Shown: positions 1 through 11,754, counted from the first letter of the stretch. The stretch is DNA of 64,000 nt from Allolobophora icterica (GCA_963556255.1 OY744617.1:26592371-26656370); one strand, 5' to 3'. Notes: generated from the letters alone by a model not told the origin. Translations and numbers: made by a program.

Positions 1-383
1 TTAGATTGCATCCGTGGGATATGATGATGAAACGATTAGGCCTACTGTGAATGACGTCAAGACGTGGTCTCTGGAATATGCTATCATGATTTGACGACTG
101 CATTTTTAAAATGTGCAGAATTTACGAGCACTCTACTGACCCAGTGGGAGTAAGAAAGAAACCAACTTTCTAACGTAATCTAATCTAAGAACTTCTATAG
201 CACCAATCTAATAATGATCGAGGCATCGATTCATTCGATGGTCGTTATTGATCAAAATCGTTGTGCAAGTCAAATTCCAGCGTGAGTCCAGTCGAAAGCC
301 AAGAAAGGCAAGAATATGGAGTCCGAGAAGATAAATGTGTCATATTTCAGTAGCAGATGTGACATTTTTGTGCTACTACTTAC
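1..383. other. Unassigned AT-rich sequence left of the hAT element
   Basis: No coding or repeat signal recognised apart from one TAGGCCTA octamer near base 37. Confidence 0.4.
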
Positions 384-746
384 CAGGGTCCGATTTGTCA
401 AAAAAGAAGCAGGGGGGTCGGAAATCTATAGGGCCTACAAATAATAAAAATTTATTAAGCCATAATTAATTTTTTTACTCGTTATTTTGTAAATGAGGTT
501 AATGAACTTCCATAATATGTCAAGATTCTGCAATGACCAACAGTCAACTACGATGCAAACATGACATCGAAATAATTTTATATTCAAAATTAAAGGAGTT
601 TTCAGTCACAGTTTTAGCTGAAATATACTTATAGGAACAACAAATTGTAGGCCTACACTAAGCGTTAGACGTGACTAAATTGCACTGAAAGATGAAAATA
701 ATACAAGTACACGACCAAAGCTATCAAACCAATGCACCAAGTACTG

Positions 747-1151
747 TCATTGGAAATACCAGCAAACCCAAATGAACCAGTGCACCACACTAGTACAGCC
801 ACTATAAAAAAGCTGTGCATATTTCTTTTGTTTGTGCACAATAGTCGCCTTGCCAATTGGCTTATCTAAGGCATCATGGCGCCCAGATTTCAGCCAGGAA
901 ATAACGTATATCCTGGCATTCCAAGATGTTAGAGATGGCCCTTTAATGCTGATCATCAGCAGGTAGCTGATAGGGCCAACAGCCAGCAGGTTGCGTACTG
1001 TAGGCCTATGTTGCAAGTTCATCTGGCTAAAGCCACGCTCACAAGCTGCAGACGAAATGAGCAGAATCTTCAAAGCCTGCTCAAGTGTTGGGAGATGAGA
1101 CCCCATAATGCTGGCCTTGTTTGTATGTATAGAGTAGGTCTGCTCGATCAC
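747..1151 (-). pseudogene. hAT transposase C-terminal (dimerisation) domain remnant
   Basis: Reads TLEQALKILLISSAACERGF then SQMNLQHRPTVRNLLAVGPI and a block ending in WLKSGRHDALD. This is the hATC dimerisation domain of ZBED/ZNF862-like transposases (S-x-x-CERGFS-MN, then R..L, then W...GR). It has no intact upstream transposase and is taken as a relic. Confidence 0.8.
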
Positions 1152-1427
1152 AATCTGGGAATTGTGACTTATTGTTAATTAATTTTTTTAAATATGAAAA
1201 TAAATTGGGAAGATCATTTTACTTATAAATAAAGTGTCTTCTATTATATTAAGAGGTTCAAGTACAAAACAAAAGGATAAGCTTTAAGATTCTTATCCAT
1301 TTTTTAATAGAAATTGTTGATACAGACATAGAAAGAAATTAAAAATAGTTATAGGCGGGACCTCTAAACTAAAAACAGATCTATAGATTGAGTCAGTTAA
1401 TTAGCTCAGTTAAGCCTACAGTTGGGT

Positions 1428-2000
1428 CTATATTTGAATAGGCCCAATAGGACTTTGCGCACTTTTCCATTGGCAGTCATCAATAAACTGATTAAAATTC
1501 AGTTGACGTAGAATATCACTCTCTATGCTAGGTCTCTCATGTGTCATACATGCGTGAAGCGTGTTCTTAATTGTCTTCATCTTAGAAAATGACCATTCAG
1601 CACTACAGTTTGTTACCACGAGAACCAAGTACATTCTTAACATACTTTCCACATTTGGAAATGAACTTTCAACACCTTTGCCATGTATTGGTACATGAAC
1701 TGCTCCTGACTTATGTTGAGGCCTGCCCTACCTGTCTCGTGTTAAAACATTTTGACAAAATAAGAACACTGCATATTATGAGCTCATTGCCAAGGCTTTC
1801 ATCGAGGTCATCGCAGTATATTGCTACAAGGTTTTTCTCTGAATTGTGTATTTCTTCATCACTACAAGATCAAGCCTAGATAGAAAACCAAACCTTGAGC
1901 AGAGTAGTTCGTATGATGCAAGCCTTCTTGTCAACTCGGTTGTGAATTGATCAACGATGGTCAGAAAATTGTCAATCCGAAACTTCTCTGAAGCAGAGTG
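1428..2000 (-). pseudogene. Second hAT transposase remnant (ZMYM1-like C-terminus)
   Basis: The frame at 1652-1428 reads MESMLRMYLVLVVTNCSAEW then SFSKMKTIKNTL, ending ESDILRQLNFNQFIDD, a ZMYM1-type hATC domain. Upstream to about 2000 other minus frames carry family-like pieces (for example DLDESLGNEL), so the gene is broken by frameshifts and stops. It is a different hAT lineage from the remnant at 747-1151. Confidence 0.75.
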
Positions 2001-2988
2001 CACAGCTTCTGGGGTTCCACCATAATCCAGTGGTAGGAGACGTAAGTTTTGATGACGTGTTCTTGTTTGAACATATTCTGCCGTTCCACAACAGTCAGAC
2101 TCGGCAGAGCGGGAAAGTTGTTAAACTGGCGGTTGTCGACATCAACTGCAGCATCACTAGTGACTTTATATAGGCACAGATGAGCCTGCATTTTGACCAT
2201 CACGGTGACTGCAGATGTACTAATAGCTTTTGCTTGAAGAAAAACAGGAAAACTACTTTGCAAGTACATTCTGATTTTGAGATGTTTTTTCTTTACTTAA
2301 CGCGTTTTTGAGAGCCACTAGGCCGATTAGTGGCTCTTATGCCGATTTCCAATTCGGCCCGGTTCATGTCACAAAAATGACAGCATCTATAGCTGTGCTC
2401 TGGTATAGATGTGCACTCTAGTCTAGGTCAATCGAGGTCAAAAGCGCCAGCCAACGCTGGACAGAATGCCACTGTCTGCTTGACCTGTATACCCCGCAAC
2501 TGGATGCTCGTGGCGTTGGAGCCGATGTGCCCAGGGCGAAGACCCCGGGCATGAGCGCCCGAGGGGCTGGCTTGTGCAGGGACTGCGGTCCGTTTGTTGT
2601 CTGCTGTATGTTTAGTCATGCCCTGCGAAATATGTCTGACACTGCCTCTGCCTACACAGTAGACGACCTCAGCTTGAGTTAAAAGTAACTTAATCCGTCA
2701 ACAGCTGAAGATGCCAAGCTTAAAGCGCTACTCGTGAACAATATTAGCGCGGTATTTCAAACTTAGGGTACCGATTGGATAATAAATAATTACCCAAAGG
2801 TACCAAGGCAGTAGGTCTACTGCTTGCGATTGGTCATAATGGAGTCGTTTGGTGTAGGACTCAGGGTAATGAATTTGAGGGGGTCAAGCCGACCCCCCCG
2901 GGGGTCGGCCAAAGGCTTGAAGTAGGGGGGTCAAAAAAAGAAGCAAGGGGGTCCAACCCCCCTGACCCCCCCGGCAAATCGGACCCTG

Positions 2989-4027
2989 GCACTAAGTCAA
3001 ACGCATAGGCCTAACAGCCGAGTGTACCAGCGGTGGCGATTTTGTTTCACATGTGGGGGGGGGGGGACACGGGATACTTTTGAACTGGTCTGGTCAAAAA
3101 AGAGATGAAAATTTTGTTTGCCTTCCACGAACAAAATTTGTTGACCTTATTAGTTGGAGCCCTTGTTAAAAAATTACACCACCAGAAGTTCTGACAAAAC
3201 TTGGAAACATACATGTAGGCCTATATGCTTTTAATTATATAATAGCAAGGCATTTAAAGTAACAAATTTCAATTATCTCCAAATGAATGCATTTAGGCCT
3301 ACGGATTATATATTTATGATTAAAAAAGCCCCCGCAAAAAATTCTGAATTTTTGCGAGACTCCTGCGGATTGTGAGGCCCTAAGCTGTAGGCCTACCTTT
3401 TTTGCTTAGGCCTATGCCTAAATCGGGCACTGGTCAATAGGCTATATTGAGCATTCATAGGCTATAGCTGGTAGTATATTTACAGTAGGCCTACAGTTGC
3501 ATCGTATTCCGCGATGCTTTATAGAAAATTGGCTTACAAGCGTCACATTTGTATTTTAAGGCCAAACTTAGTGGGAAGGGTCATCGAAATGTGGAAAAAT
3601 GCGGACAAGGGGAGGGTTATGACCAGTGCGGACGTCCGCATCTAAAATTTTAAATTTGATAGTTTTTTAAACATACCTTATTTCAACCTTCCCTGAAAGA
3701 CGAAAAGGTCAGTGAAGTGATTGCCTAAAACCTCATGCATGGTATAACCTTTAGGCCTACTGCGTCTTTAAAGAGGCTTTTATTACTGCACATCGTGCGA
3801 TATGAAACCTGAACTGTCACTTAAACGTGCACAGGAACTATGGAATAATTGTAAAAATAATGATGACGACATAAAAATGGGCTTAGGCGTGCGGACGTCC
3901 GCAAGGGGAGAGGGAGCGTCAAATGCGGACAAAGGGGAGGGAGGGGTCCATATTTTGCGGACGTCCTTTATGGACGACCCCTAATTCCGGTTGGCCACAG
4001 TTGTTTCTTGTTGAAATGTCCTATATT
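2989..4027. other. Non-coding sequence rich in TAGGCCTA octamers
   Basis: Contains seven copies of the palindrome TAGGCCTA between 3006 and 3760. It also holds a left-end fragment of the GGCGGCGAT-type hAT element (about 3028-3180) and two related G-rich GCGGACGTCC stretches (about 3595-3650 and 3890-3985). No coding exon recognised. Confidence 0.5.
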
Positions 4028-4105
4028 GGTAATCGTAGTCGTAATCTCCAAACTTCGAAGGCCAAGCGCAAGGCACCAGCCTATTCACGAGCGCTGCGTC
4101 AAATC
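4028..4105 (-). repeat. 3' tail fragment of SINE family C
   Basis: Minus-strand copy of the tail that includes GGTGCCTTGCGCTTGGCCTT and CGATTAC; full versions are at 35581-35775 and 40745-40935. Confidence 0.7.
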
Positions 4106-4369
4106 ACAAGGAGTTTTCCAAAGAGTAGTCCAGAGTCCGGTTCCATGAGGGCAGGTCGAGAAGAGGCAGAGCAGCTGTTAAGGCGGGTGTCGTTTAGGGC
4201 AAGAATTGAAAGGCGGAGGATCGGATGAGTCTGGGTAGAAGTTCTTGTAAAGGCAAGACTTCGGTTTCGAGTGGAGAAGCCCGAGGGACGACAGATAGAG
4301 TAGCATGAAGAGGATGATGGAGGACAGGTTGCAAAGATGGAAGAACCGAGAATATGCGGAACTCGAGAG

Positions 4370-4495
4370 GGAGTTTCTTGGTGTTTCCCAATACTCCTTA
4401 AGGTTTCTTGGTGTTTCCCAATGTTTCTTGGTGTTTCCCAATGTATCTTGGTGTTTCCCAATGCTTCTTAATGTTTCTAATTGGTGTTTCTTAGT
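4370..4495. repeat. 20-bp minisatellite
   Basis: Five or so copies of a unit built on CTTGGTGTTTCCCAATG. Both strands are open by chance, which gives spurious reading frames. Confidence 0.9.
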
Positions 4496-5057
4496 GTTTC
4501 TTGAATGAATGAGTTAACGCACGGACGGAAGAAAGGAAAGACGAATCGACAGTTAAAAGAATGAACTCATGATTGAACGAATGTAGTGAAGGGATAGATA
4601 GATGGATGAATGACAGGATGGATAGAGGAATAAGTGGATAAATAAATGAATAACTGCTTTTCGTGTCTGTTTGTTATACACCAAGAATGAAAACATTTGC
4701 AAAATTTCATGCAGAATCTTTATTAGATTAATATCGATCATTCTGTTTTCGTCAGCCTTCATTAACGTCTCGACAAAGAAGTAGACTTCAGTCTGAATTT
4801 TCATAACTCTAAGAATTTCTGTGTCAGCGTCTGTGTCTCATATAGTTTCAGCAGCGATTGCGCACTGTTCGTTGATGACTCTTCCCGTCTGACCTACTCT
4901 TCTATATGCGCCTCCTTCTAATCCCTCGCCAAGACCTTGAACCTCAACAAACGACAAAATAACCAACAAAACAAACAACCCACGACCAAATAAACAGCAC
5001 ATGACACCAAAAAAAATACAAACACACGACAGAATAAAAACAAACTAACACTACAAA

Positions 5058-5500
5058 GCATTTAGATTTTGCATTTGTATTTAGTTTAACGACAAAACAA
5101 ACAACAAAACAAACAACAAACGACAAAATAAACAACAAAATAAACAACAAAACAAACGCGAAAGTAAACAACAATCGACAAAATAAACAAAATAAACAAC
5201 AAAACAAACAAGACAAAAACACAAAAACTACACATAGGGCTTACGGGAGATAAAGCCACGCCAGGGGCCCCCCTGCCTTCACGAGCTTACGGGAGATTAA
5301 GCCACGCCAGAGGCTCAGCAGGGGTGTAGTTTTTGATTATTTTGTCTTTACTGTTTTGTTGTCTATTTTGTTACTTTGTCGTTTGTTGTTTGCTTTCGTG
5401 TCTGTTTTGCTGTTTACTTTGTTGTTTACTTTGTCGTTTGTTGTTTGCTTTGTTGCTTGTTTTGTCGCTAAACTAAACACAAATACAAAGATCTAAATAC
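5058..5500. repeat. Foldback element with about 177-bp arms
   Basis: Left arm 5058-5234 (AACAAAC/GACAAAATAAAC-rich) is the imperfect reverse complement of 5324-5500. The arms include CAAAAACTACAC next to the loop and GTATTTAGTTTAACG-like sequence at the far end. The 89-bp loop contains a direct repeat of CTTACGGGAGAT.AAGCCACG. No coding capacity. Confidence 0.85.
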
Positions 5501-5919
5501 TTATAAAAAAAATAAATACAAATACACTACAAAAAAACTAAAGACAAATTAAAAAACTAAATACAAACACAAATCGAACACCAAACCCCACACACAATAC
5601 CGACAATACAGAGCCAGTGCAACCATCCCATCGCCAATCCTCCTCAAGTAGGAAACTTGCGGCCAGAAAATCCAAAGGCACCTATCGAAACACAGTAAAA
5701 TAATGAAGGTTATTATTATTACAAGTTATGACAAAATAGTAACATGAAATGAAAGAAAAATTCAAGTCTTTTTCTGGGGCGAGCCCTGTTGGTCTGCGTC
5801 ACACTGACATACATCAAGAAGTTTTATGTTCCAGTCTTAGGTCGACCAGGTCTGCGATCGTTGCGCTCATCTGCATGGGGAGATATGCAGGTGCCTCGTA
5901 TCCCTATATAAACTCAAGC
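5501..5919. other. Unassigned A-rich sequence
   Basis: ACAAATAC-rich stretch grading into sequence without a recognised gene or repeat. Confidence 0.4.
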
Positions 5920-6140
5920 CAGGGGCGGATCCAGGGGGGGCCAATCCGGCCATGGCCCCCCCATTTGAAATTTTTATTTATTTTTGACATGTATTTTATG
6001 GGCGTTTTATGATCTTTACACAGGCGTGGCCCCTCTGTAGGCGTGGATGAGTAAAACGTAGATGTAGACTGAAGACATTGAAAAGGTTAATGACTAAAAA
6101 AAAGGTCATCAACTTTTTTGGGAGATGTATCTTATCATGA
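5920..6140 (+). mobile_element. Truncated hAT-like element (CAGGGGCGGATCCAG end)
   Basis: Starts CAGGGGCGGATCCAGG followed by CCATGGCCCCC, and shares the internal GACTAAAAAAAAGGTCATCA motif with the copy at 9925-10183. The right inverted repeat is not found, so the copy is truncated. Confidence 0.7.
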
Positions 6141-6431
6141 CTCGGATCTCTGACTCTAGGAACAGTCTTCAGCTTTACATACGTGCTGCTGCGTTTAGCT
6201 CTGTCCCAAAATGTCTTAAAATGCACTTAACTATCTAGATGAGTTAGATAGTCATGCACGCAGTGCCTTTGTGAAGTAGCCGACTTAAAAGTTGCTATAT
6301 TAAGTGGCTTGATACAAGAAACAAACAAACATACATACATAAATACACACATACATATATAGAAGCAATTCTGTTAAGTAGGCCTACTGATATAATTTGC
6401 AAATTTATATAACATCGTTTCATAAGGGCCT

Positions 6432-6463
<32 letters not shown>

Positions 6464-7917
6464 TTTTCTTTGCCCCGAGGTACATATGATCCCTCGGGGA
6501 CTTAGATATTAGACTATTTATTGTTATTTCCGGAAAATCAGGCCTCGTCCTCCGCTAAGTCGTTGAAAGTGCCGCGAAAAGCGATGGCATTATAGCGCTG
6601 AATACTAATTAGTAACTTCTATCGCACCGGTATCTAATGCAGACGGCATCAACCGATGGGACATCAAAACCTATACATAAATGTAGGACATAGCCTATGA
6701 GCCCCATATGGAAATGCATGTAATGTCATGTATACCATATTCTAACGCTCTCTTCAACATATCAACGTAGCATTGGGATGTAGTCTCAAATCAACTTTAG
6801 CAGCTTTCCATAGCATTTAACAATTCACAATGCATAAATACTTAATTAAATATAAGTAAAAATGCACATATATTAAAATAAGTTCATACCACAAAATCAG
6901 AATGGAAAAGGCATTCTTATTCATTTTCTGACTGAGAAAATGCTCATGATATTCAGGACAGAATCAACTCGGATTACATCACAGAAAAAACGGTAAATGT
7001 AACAAAAGCCATCCACAGACCTGGTGCTTTCCCTCCTCTTTGTCTTTCCTGTCTTTTGCAAAGACGAAGATCCAACTGGACAGTTGAACCCGGATTCGTC
7101 ACAGCAGAAGACATGCATTCTCCTCCTCCTCCTTTCTCTTACCCCTCCATTCATATTGAATACTGCTGAATCTTATTTATCGAGAGATCCAGCAAAGAGA
7201 AGTGGGTTTCATAGATTCTTCCAAGGGGGAAGGCGACATTTTTCAAATCAGCTTGACTGTGAACTTGACGTAGAATGTCCAATTCCGCTAGTCAGTGGGA
7301 TTGATACTCTCCCATTCCTTCACACTGTCAAGGTTTTTTGTCTGTTCACTTTTTCTTTTTTTTTTTCTTTTTTTTTTAGTTTTCACATTTTTTTCACATT
7401 GTGAAGGTTCTTAATTGTTTCGTCAGCTGAATTGCTACATCTCCAGTTCCCTCACCACGTGAAGGTTGAATAATACCAGGCACCTGGGGTGATAATCTAA
7501 CCGAGTTCGACACCACTCCTTGTTTTCAGTGAATGCGAAACACCAGGAAGACGTGGTAGTGGTCGAACCAGTCGTCCGGATACTGTCCGTCGTCAATGGC
7601 AGAAGAACTCCAGGCGGTTGTGGAGCAGGACTTTTCTTGGATGCAGTTGCAACTGGCAGGCAGTTGCCATGATGCGTATCTGTCATGAAGGTGATGCAAG
7701 CATCTGTGTGCTCGCAGCTGGCTGTGAATTCCTGTCCAACTGTGACTCTGAATTCATGGAGTATTCGGCTCTTGTTTTGATAGCGTAGCTGTAGGCCTAC
7801 TGCCAGAGTCTATCTGGTGTAAGTTCTGCATAGAACCACCCTAAATATTTAACAAAAGCAGAGAATTTTAATTTCAGAGTTAGTTCCTCTCTTTTAGAAA
7901 GATGTAGGCCTATTTTC
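6141..7917. other. No recognised gene; (ATT)n, poly-pyrimidine and open frames of unknown nature
   Basis: Includes an (ATT)n run near 6433-6460 and T-rich tracts near 7340-7395. Frames at 7024-7404 (+), 7154-6921 (-) and 7686-7435 (-) have no recognisable domain. The minus segment containing FCCDESGFNCPVG weakly resembles the acidic motif of DDE transposases, but I cannot support it further. Confidence 0.35.
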
Positions 7918-7985
7918 ACTGGCGTAAACTTGTCCAAAATATTGGGAGGGGGCATTGGGTCTCGGGTCCAGAAAAACAAGTTTTT
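7918..7985 (+). mobile_element. Left-end fragment of the CACTGGCGTAAAC hAT-like element
   Basis: CACTGGCGTAAACTTGTCCA followed by AAATATTGGGAGGGGGCATT matches the left end of the complete copy at 45391-45525. No right end found. Confidence 0.7.
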
Positions 7986-8185
7986 GAATATGAAAAGTTG
8001 TTTTTTTTGTTGTTTTTTTGTGTTTCTTTCGTTTTTATGGTTTTTGTTGTTGTTTTGGTCGGTTGGCTTATTTACTGTTTATTTTCATTTACTCATTTAC
8101 TCAAGAGTCTAGTATACCCTGCATTAAGACACTAAACGCAAATGTATACATGTCTACTTATAGACTAACCAGCCAGCTCTCCCCT

Positions 8186-8418
<233 letters not shown>

Positions 8419-8423
8419 GTGCC

Positions 8424-8486
8424 AAATTTGGACAACGTTGGAACAATGCTGGACAGCACTTGGCCAACATTATCCCAGTATGTACA
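8424..8486. repeat. Fragment of the CAACGTTGG-type repeat
   Basis: GGACAACGTTGGAACAATGC and TTGGCCAACATTATCCCAG are related to the unit at 11645-11754. Confidence 0.55.
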
Positions 8487-9086
8487 GGCTGAGTATAACT
8501 TAATGGCCGACTAGCGGTACTGTTGTTAGGATATGAATTAGATTGTGTTAAATTCATATTACATAGGCCCTAGGCTACTTGATTATTTTAGGCTAAGCTG
8601 CATAATTATCAAAGCATGCATGACCCTTGAAAGTATACGCCAAAATATTATTGATCTGCTGATTGATCGTTAAGTTATTTTATCCATCTGTCTTCAAGAG
8701 GAAAATTCTTACGTCTGGCTTCGAATTTCTAGTTTTTTCGATCGATGGGTTTTCTGTTCAAGATGATATTAGCACGAATCAGTCAGTCATTGCTTGTTCT
8801 GTGCTTTAACGTGGTACACTTCTCCACTAGATCATCCAATTTCTGACTTTTTTCATCGAAGATTCTCCGAAACGACCTTAATTCCTTCCCATCGCTTCAA
8901 CCCGCCTTTCCAAATAAAATGAAATTCGGCTTGTATCCATGACTCGCAACAATCGGTGGAGGATGACGTCATCTCAACCAAGATATGACGTCATTGTAAC
9001 AAAAGATGACGTAATCGCAACTCTCCCAAACACTGATGTGTATTAATATGCAAAGCCATAGACATCTTGTAATTGTATTGCATTAT
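8487..9086. other. Unassigned single-copy-looking sequence
   Basis: No exon or repeat recognised; GATGACGTCAT-type motifs recur near 8965-9012. Confidence 0.4.
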
Positions 9087-9333
9087 CATGGGCGGCGATC
9101 CCGGGGGGTCGAGGAGGACAAGACCCCCCACCTTTAACAGTGGGGGGGGGGACACGCCATACATCGGACCCCAAATTTTGAAGAAACACCAAAAAAAGTC
9201 ATGAAATTTGTTCGTACTCAGGTTAACAATTTTTTTAGACCTCTTTTTTGACCAGATCAGTTCAAAACTCTGTTTTGACAAGATCAGTTCCAAATGTCCC
9301 CCCCCCACCTCTCAAACAAGATCGCCGCCACTG
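9087..9333 (-). mobile_element. hAT-like MITE, GGCGGCGATC family
   Basis: Ends CATGGGCGGCGATC and GATCGCCGCCACTG are inverted repeats. The interior has poly-G/C subterminal runs and GACCAGATCAGTTCAAAA repeats. Same family as 55996-56239 in opposite orientation. The flanking octamers match only loosely. Confidence 0.8.
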
Positions 9334-9449
9334 GCTATATCTGTATCAATATCTAATATCTGCTCACACTAATTTAAACTTGCTCTTTTATATTTCAATT
9401 TACTACATTTGAATGTGTTGTTTATACTTTTATCTGAATGCACTACACA

Positions 9450-9601
9450 CAGTGGCGGCGATCTTGTTTGACAGGTGAGGGGGACATTTTTGAACTATAG
9501 CGTATACTCAGAAAATACTGTTGCGTACACTCAACTCTAATTTGTTTCGGAAAACTAACCGGTAGCGTGTACTCGCCTCTAATTTTACAACTACAGCCCT
9601 G
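9450..9601. mobile_element. Chimeric MITE: left end of one hAT family joined to right end of another
   Basis: Begins CAGTGGCGGCGATCTTGTTT (family of 55996-56239), switches near 9494 to the TAGCGTATACTC repeats, and ends CTACAGCCCTG (family of 17647-17843). The flanking octamers do not match. Confidence 0.7.
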
Positions 9602-9892
9602 TCTATAAGGTAAAGTAAGGTAGGCCTTAATAATAATAATAATATTAAAATCGCTTATGCTTCGAACACACTTTTCACACCTGCAAGATTCTAAATGAGA
9701 AACACTCTTATAATTAGAATTACAACATTCTGTACAGCCACTGACTAACGTTCTTAGTTCCTTGTATGTCTTATTCCAGACGTTGATAAGGCACCATTTC
9801 AGTGCCCCTCAAAAGCCAACCGCAAAATAACTGCAACGTTGGACTATGCTTCACTTTAAACATCAGCTTCTCAACGTCTGGTTGTTATTATT

Positions 9893-10352
9893 ATTATGCA
9901 TCTGTTAAGTGCCACTATCCACCACAGAGGCGGATCCAGGGAGGCCAATTCGGCCATGGCCCCCATTTGATATTTACACAGGACGTGCCCCCTCCCCATC
10001 ACGAAGTAGACGAGGAAAATGACGAAATATGACTGAAAATGTTTCTGGAGAGCAATGACTAAAAAATAAAGTCTCAGAATTTTTTTAGAGAGATGAATGT
10101 CGACTTTTATTCTTCGAGCTTAACCACTGGTTTGTATGTATTATTTTTTGCCTCCCATCATAAACCTTCTGGATCCGCCCCTGATCCAACAACCAAGCAT
10201 CAATCGATGGCACTGTGCAATTGCGAGTGGACATGCTCACGGTTACTGTCTCTACACAGTAACTGTCTCTTGGGAGGCTTGAACCTATACTCTCTGCATT
10301 ATAAAGCTAGCACTCTAATTAATTGGCTAAGTGTGTCCCATATGGTTCTTGG
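9893..10352 (-). mobile_element. SINE family D copy split by a MITE
   Basis: Minus-strand tRNA-derived SINE with the tail GCATCTGTTAAGTGCCACTA at 9898 and the B-box/head region up to GTGTGTCCC near 10350. Its sequence is interrupted at 9925-10183 by a hAT-like MITE. Other family D copies (22992-23175, 59540-59720) are continuous across this point. Confidence 0.8.
9925..10183 (+). mobile_element. hAT-like MITE inserted in a SINE, 8-bp target duplication
   Basis: Ends CAGAGGCGGATCCAG and CTGGATCCGCCCCTG form 15-bp terminal inverted repeats with two mismatches. The flanks are ATCCACCA and ATCCAACA (7 of 8), a hAT-type target-site duplication. 259 bp, non-coding. Confidence 0.9.
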
Positions 10353-10417
10353 TCTCCCTAAGGGTTCCATTTTGGTCCCCTACACATTATCCTCTAAAAG
10401 ATGAATTTAAGCCTGGC

Positions 10418-10712
10418 TCTGTGCGATAGCATAGTGGTTAGCGTACTGGCCTGTCAACCGACAGGTCGAGGGTTCAAATCCCCACGAGGGCAGAAATTTG
10501 TTTCGAGATTTCAGATCCAACTGCAACCCCTAGCCAACTCAGTTATAATGAGTACACTGACCGTACACTGTCGGTGGGAAGATGAGATGGTGAGGGAGAG
10601 GACTGGCCATCTGCCATCATATGCCGAGGCTAAGAAAATGAAGTCGCTAATACTTCATACCCATGGCTGCCTCAGGGCTAGCTCAAAGGACTGTTCTTCT
10701 TCTTCTTCTCTC
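10418..10712 (+). mobile_element. tRNA-derived SINE, family A (full length)
   Basis: The head has a pol III A box (TAGCATAGTGGTTAGCG) and B box (GGTTCAAATCC), then a body with GGGAGAGGACTGGCCATCTG, ending in a (TTC)n stretch. Other copies are at 15290-15480, 43029-43320, 43336-43625, 46101-46280, 58294-58580 and 63550-63766. Not a functional tRNA gene. Confidence 0.9.
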
Positions 10713-11644
10713 TTCCTTTCGGGCTTTGGTGCATCAGTACGCCTGCCGATGACACTTGGGTTTATTATGTCGAAGACACTATCTGTAGATGTTAGATCCT
10801 GTATGGAAGAAATGCTTCAGACATCGAAGGTGCTTCATGCCTGGATGTTGTCTAAACGCCTCCTGCTGAATCCTGAAAATCCAGGTAATTAATTATGTCA
10901 ACAAAATGGGGGAGGGAGGGGGCTGGAAAAAGTTTGACAATTCTTGACAAGGGGGAGAGGGGGTTCAACCCAAATTGACGTCAACAATGTTTTAATCAAA
11001 AAGCAACCATAGATTCGGAAAGTCTTTATGAGTGATCTATAACTTTTTGTCTGTAACTTAGTCGAACGCGATATTTTTTTCAGTTTAAATTATCTTGTTC
11101 ATTGTTCAAAGATTAATGAGAAAATGCACTGCATAATCTCTTAAATGCAAATATCTTGGGTTCTTTTCGACAATCTACTATTTCGAGTTCTTTCTCGATG
11201 GAGATAATTTGCTTTGTTGGGGGAGGGTAAATATTTTTTGACATAATTTTATTAGGGGGTCCTTGAATGTTTGACAGTTGCTGATAAGGGGATGGAGGTG
11301 GGTCAAAAACTGCCTAAAATTTGTTGACATACATGTAATTAATGGATGACCCCTAACCTGGCTTGGCAGCTGTTGGCATATCTGCAAATACAATGCCTAA
11401 TCTGCAGCATTATAGCAGGAATGCCAGATCCACAACGAAACAAAATTCAACAGAAAACCCAAAGTGTTTATTAGACGCCTCAGTCAACAGGGACAGAACG
11501 GAGAAAACAAACTACAAGTACATAAGCAATTAAAACTTTTCATGACAGACAAAAACTAAGTCACACACAAGAAATTACTCAATAAATCATTGGCAACAAC
11601 GTTTAACAACTCTTTTGTGCCACCTAAACAATTACACTGCAACC
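10713..11644. other. Unassigned sequence
   Basis: No exon recognised. G-rich patches near 10905-10965 and 11220-11300 look like ends of the GGGGGTC-type DNA elements but lack clear inverted repeats. Confidence 0.35.
11420..11475 (-). terminator. Candidate KDEL receptor poly(A) site
   Basis: On the minus strand an AATAAA hexamer (11472-11467) is followed about 15-45 bases later by a T/GT-rich stretch, the usual layout of a metazoan cleavage and polyadenylation site. I saw no canonical hexamer between the stop codon at 14460 and this point. If it is used, the 3' UTR is about 3 kb and contains a decayed LINE. Transcript evidence is lacking, so this is an inference. Confidence 0.35.
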
Positions 11645-11754
11645 TAGCCAGCACCCACGTTGGGCCAATGTACCCACGTTGTGCCAATGTGCGCACGCTG
11701 GGCCAATGTACCTACGTTGTCTACTGTTGGTCCTACATGTATAATGCTGGCTGG
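11645..11754. mobile_element. Small inverted-repeat element with internal TTGGGCCAATGTACCCACG tandem units
   Basis: Ends TAGCCAGCAC and ATGCTGGCTG are inverted repeats, enclosing about four 20-bp units of the CCCACGTTGGGCCAATGTA kind. It lies inside the possible KDEL receptor 3' UTR. Confidence 0.65.

Larger units (their letters stand above)
384..2988 (-). mobile_element. hAT-type DNA transposon, 2.6 kb, decayed
   Basis: Bounded by a perfect 14-bp terminal inverted repeat: CAGGGTCCGATTTG at the left and its complement at the right. The subterminal G-rich stretches with AAAAAGAAGCA recur at both ends. It contains two minus-strand transposase remnants. I could not find a matching 8-bp target-site duplication, so the two ends may belong to separate or nested copies. 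Confidence 0.7.

Noticed and set aside
4305..4508. Small secreted-like protein frames near 4.1-4.5 kb
   Set aside because: Several overlapping frames on both strands over a 20-bp repeat; no family resemblance.
6921..7404. Possible DDE transposase fragment (CDESGF)
   Set aside because: Only one short motif resembles the family; neighbouring frames give no supporting blocks.
10430..10500. tRNA gene
   Set aside because: A and B boxes are present but the sequence continues into a conserved SINE body and recurs many times; it is the head of a tRNA-derived SINE. The same applies to the heads at 20344, 34403, 35581, 43029 and 56502.
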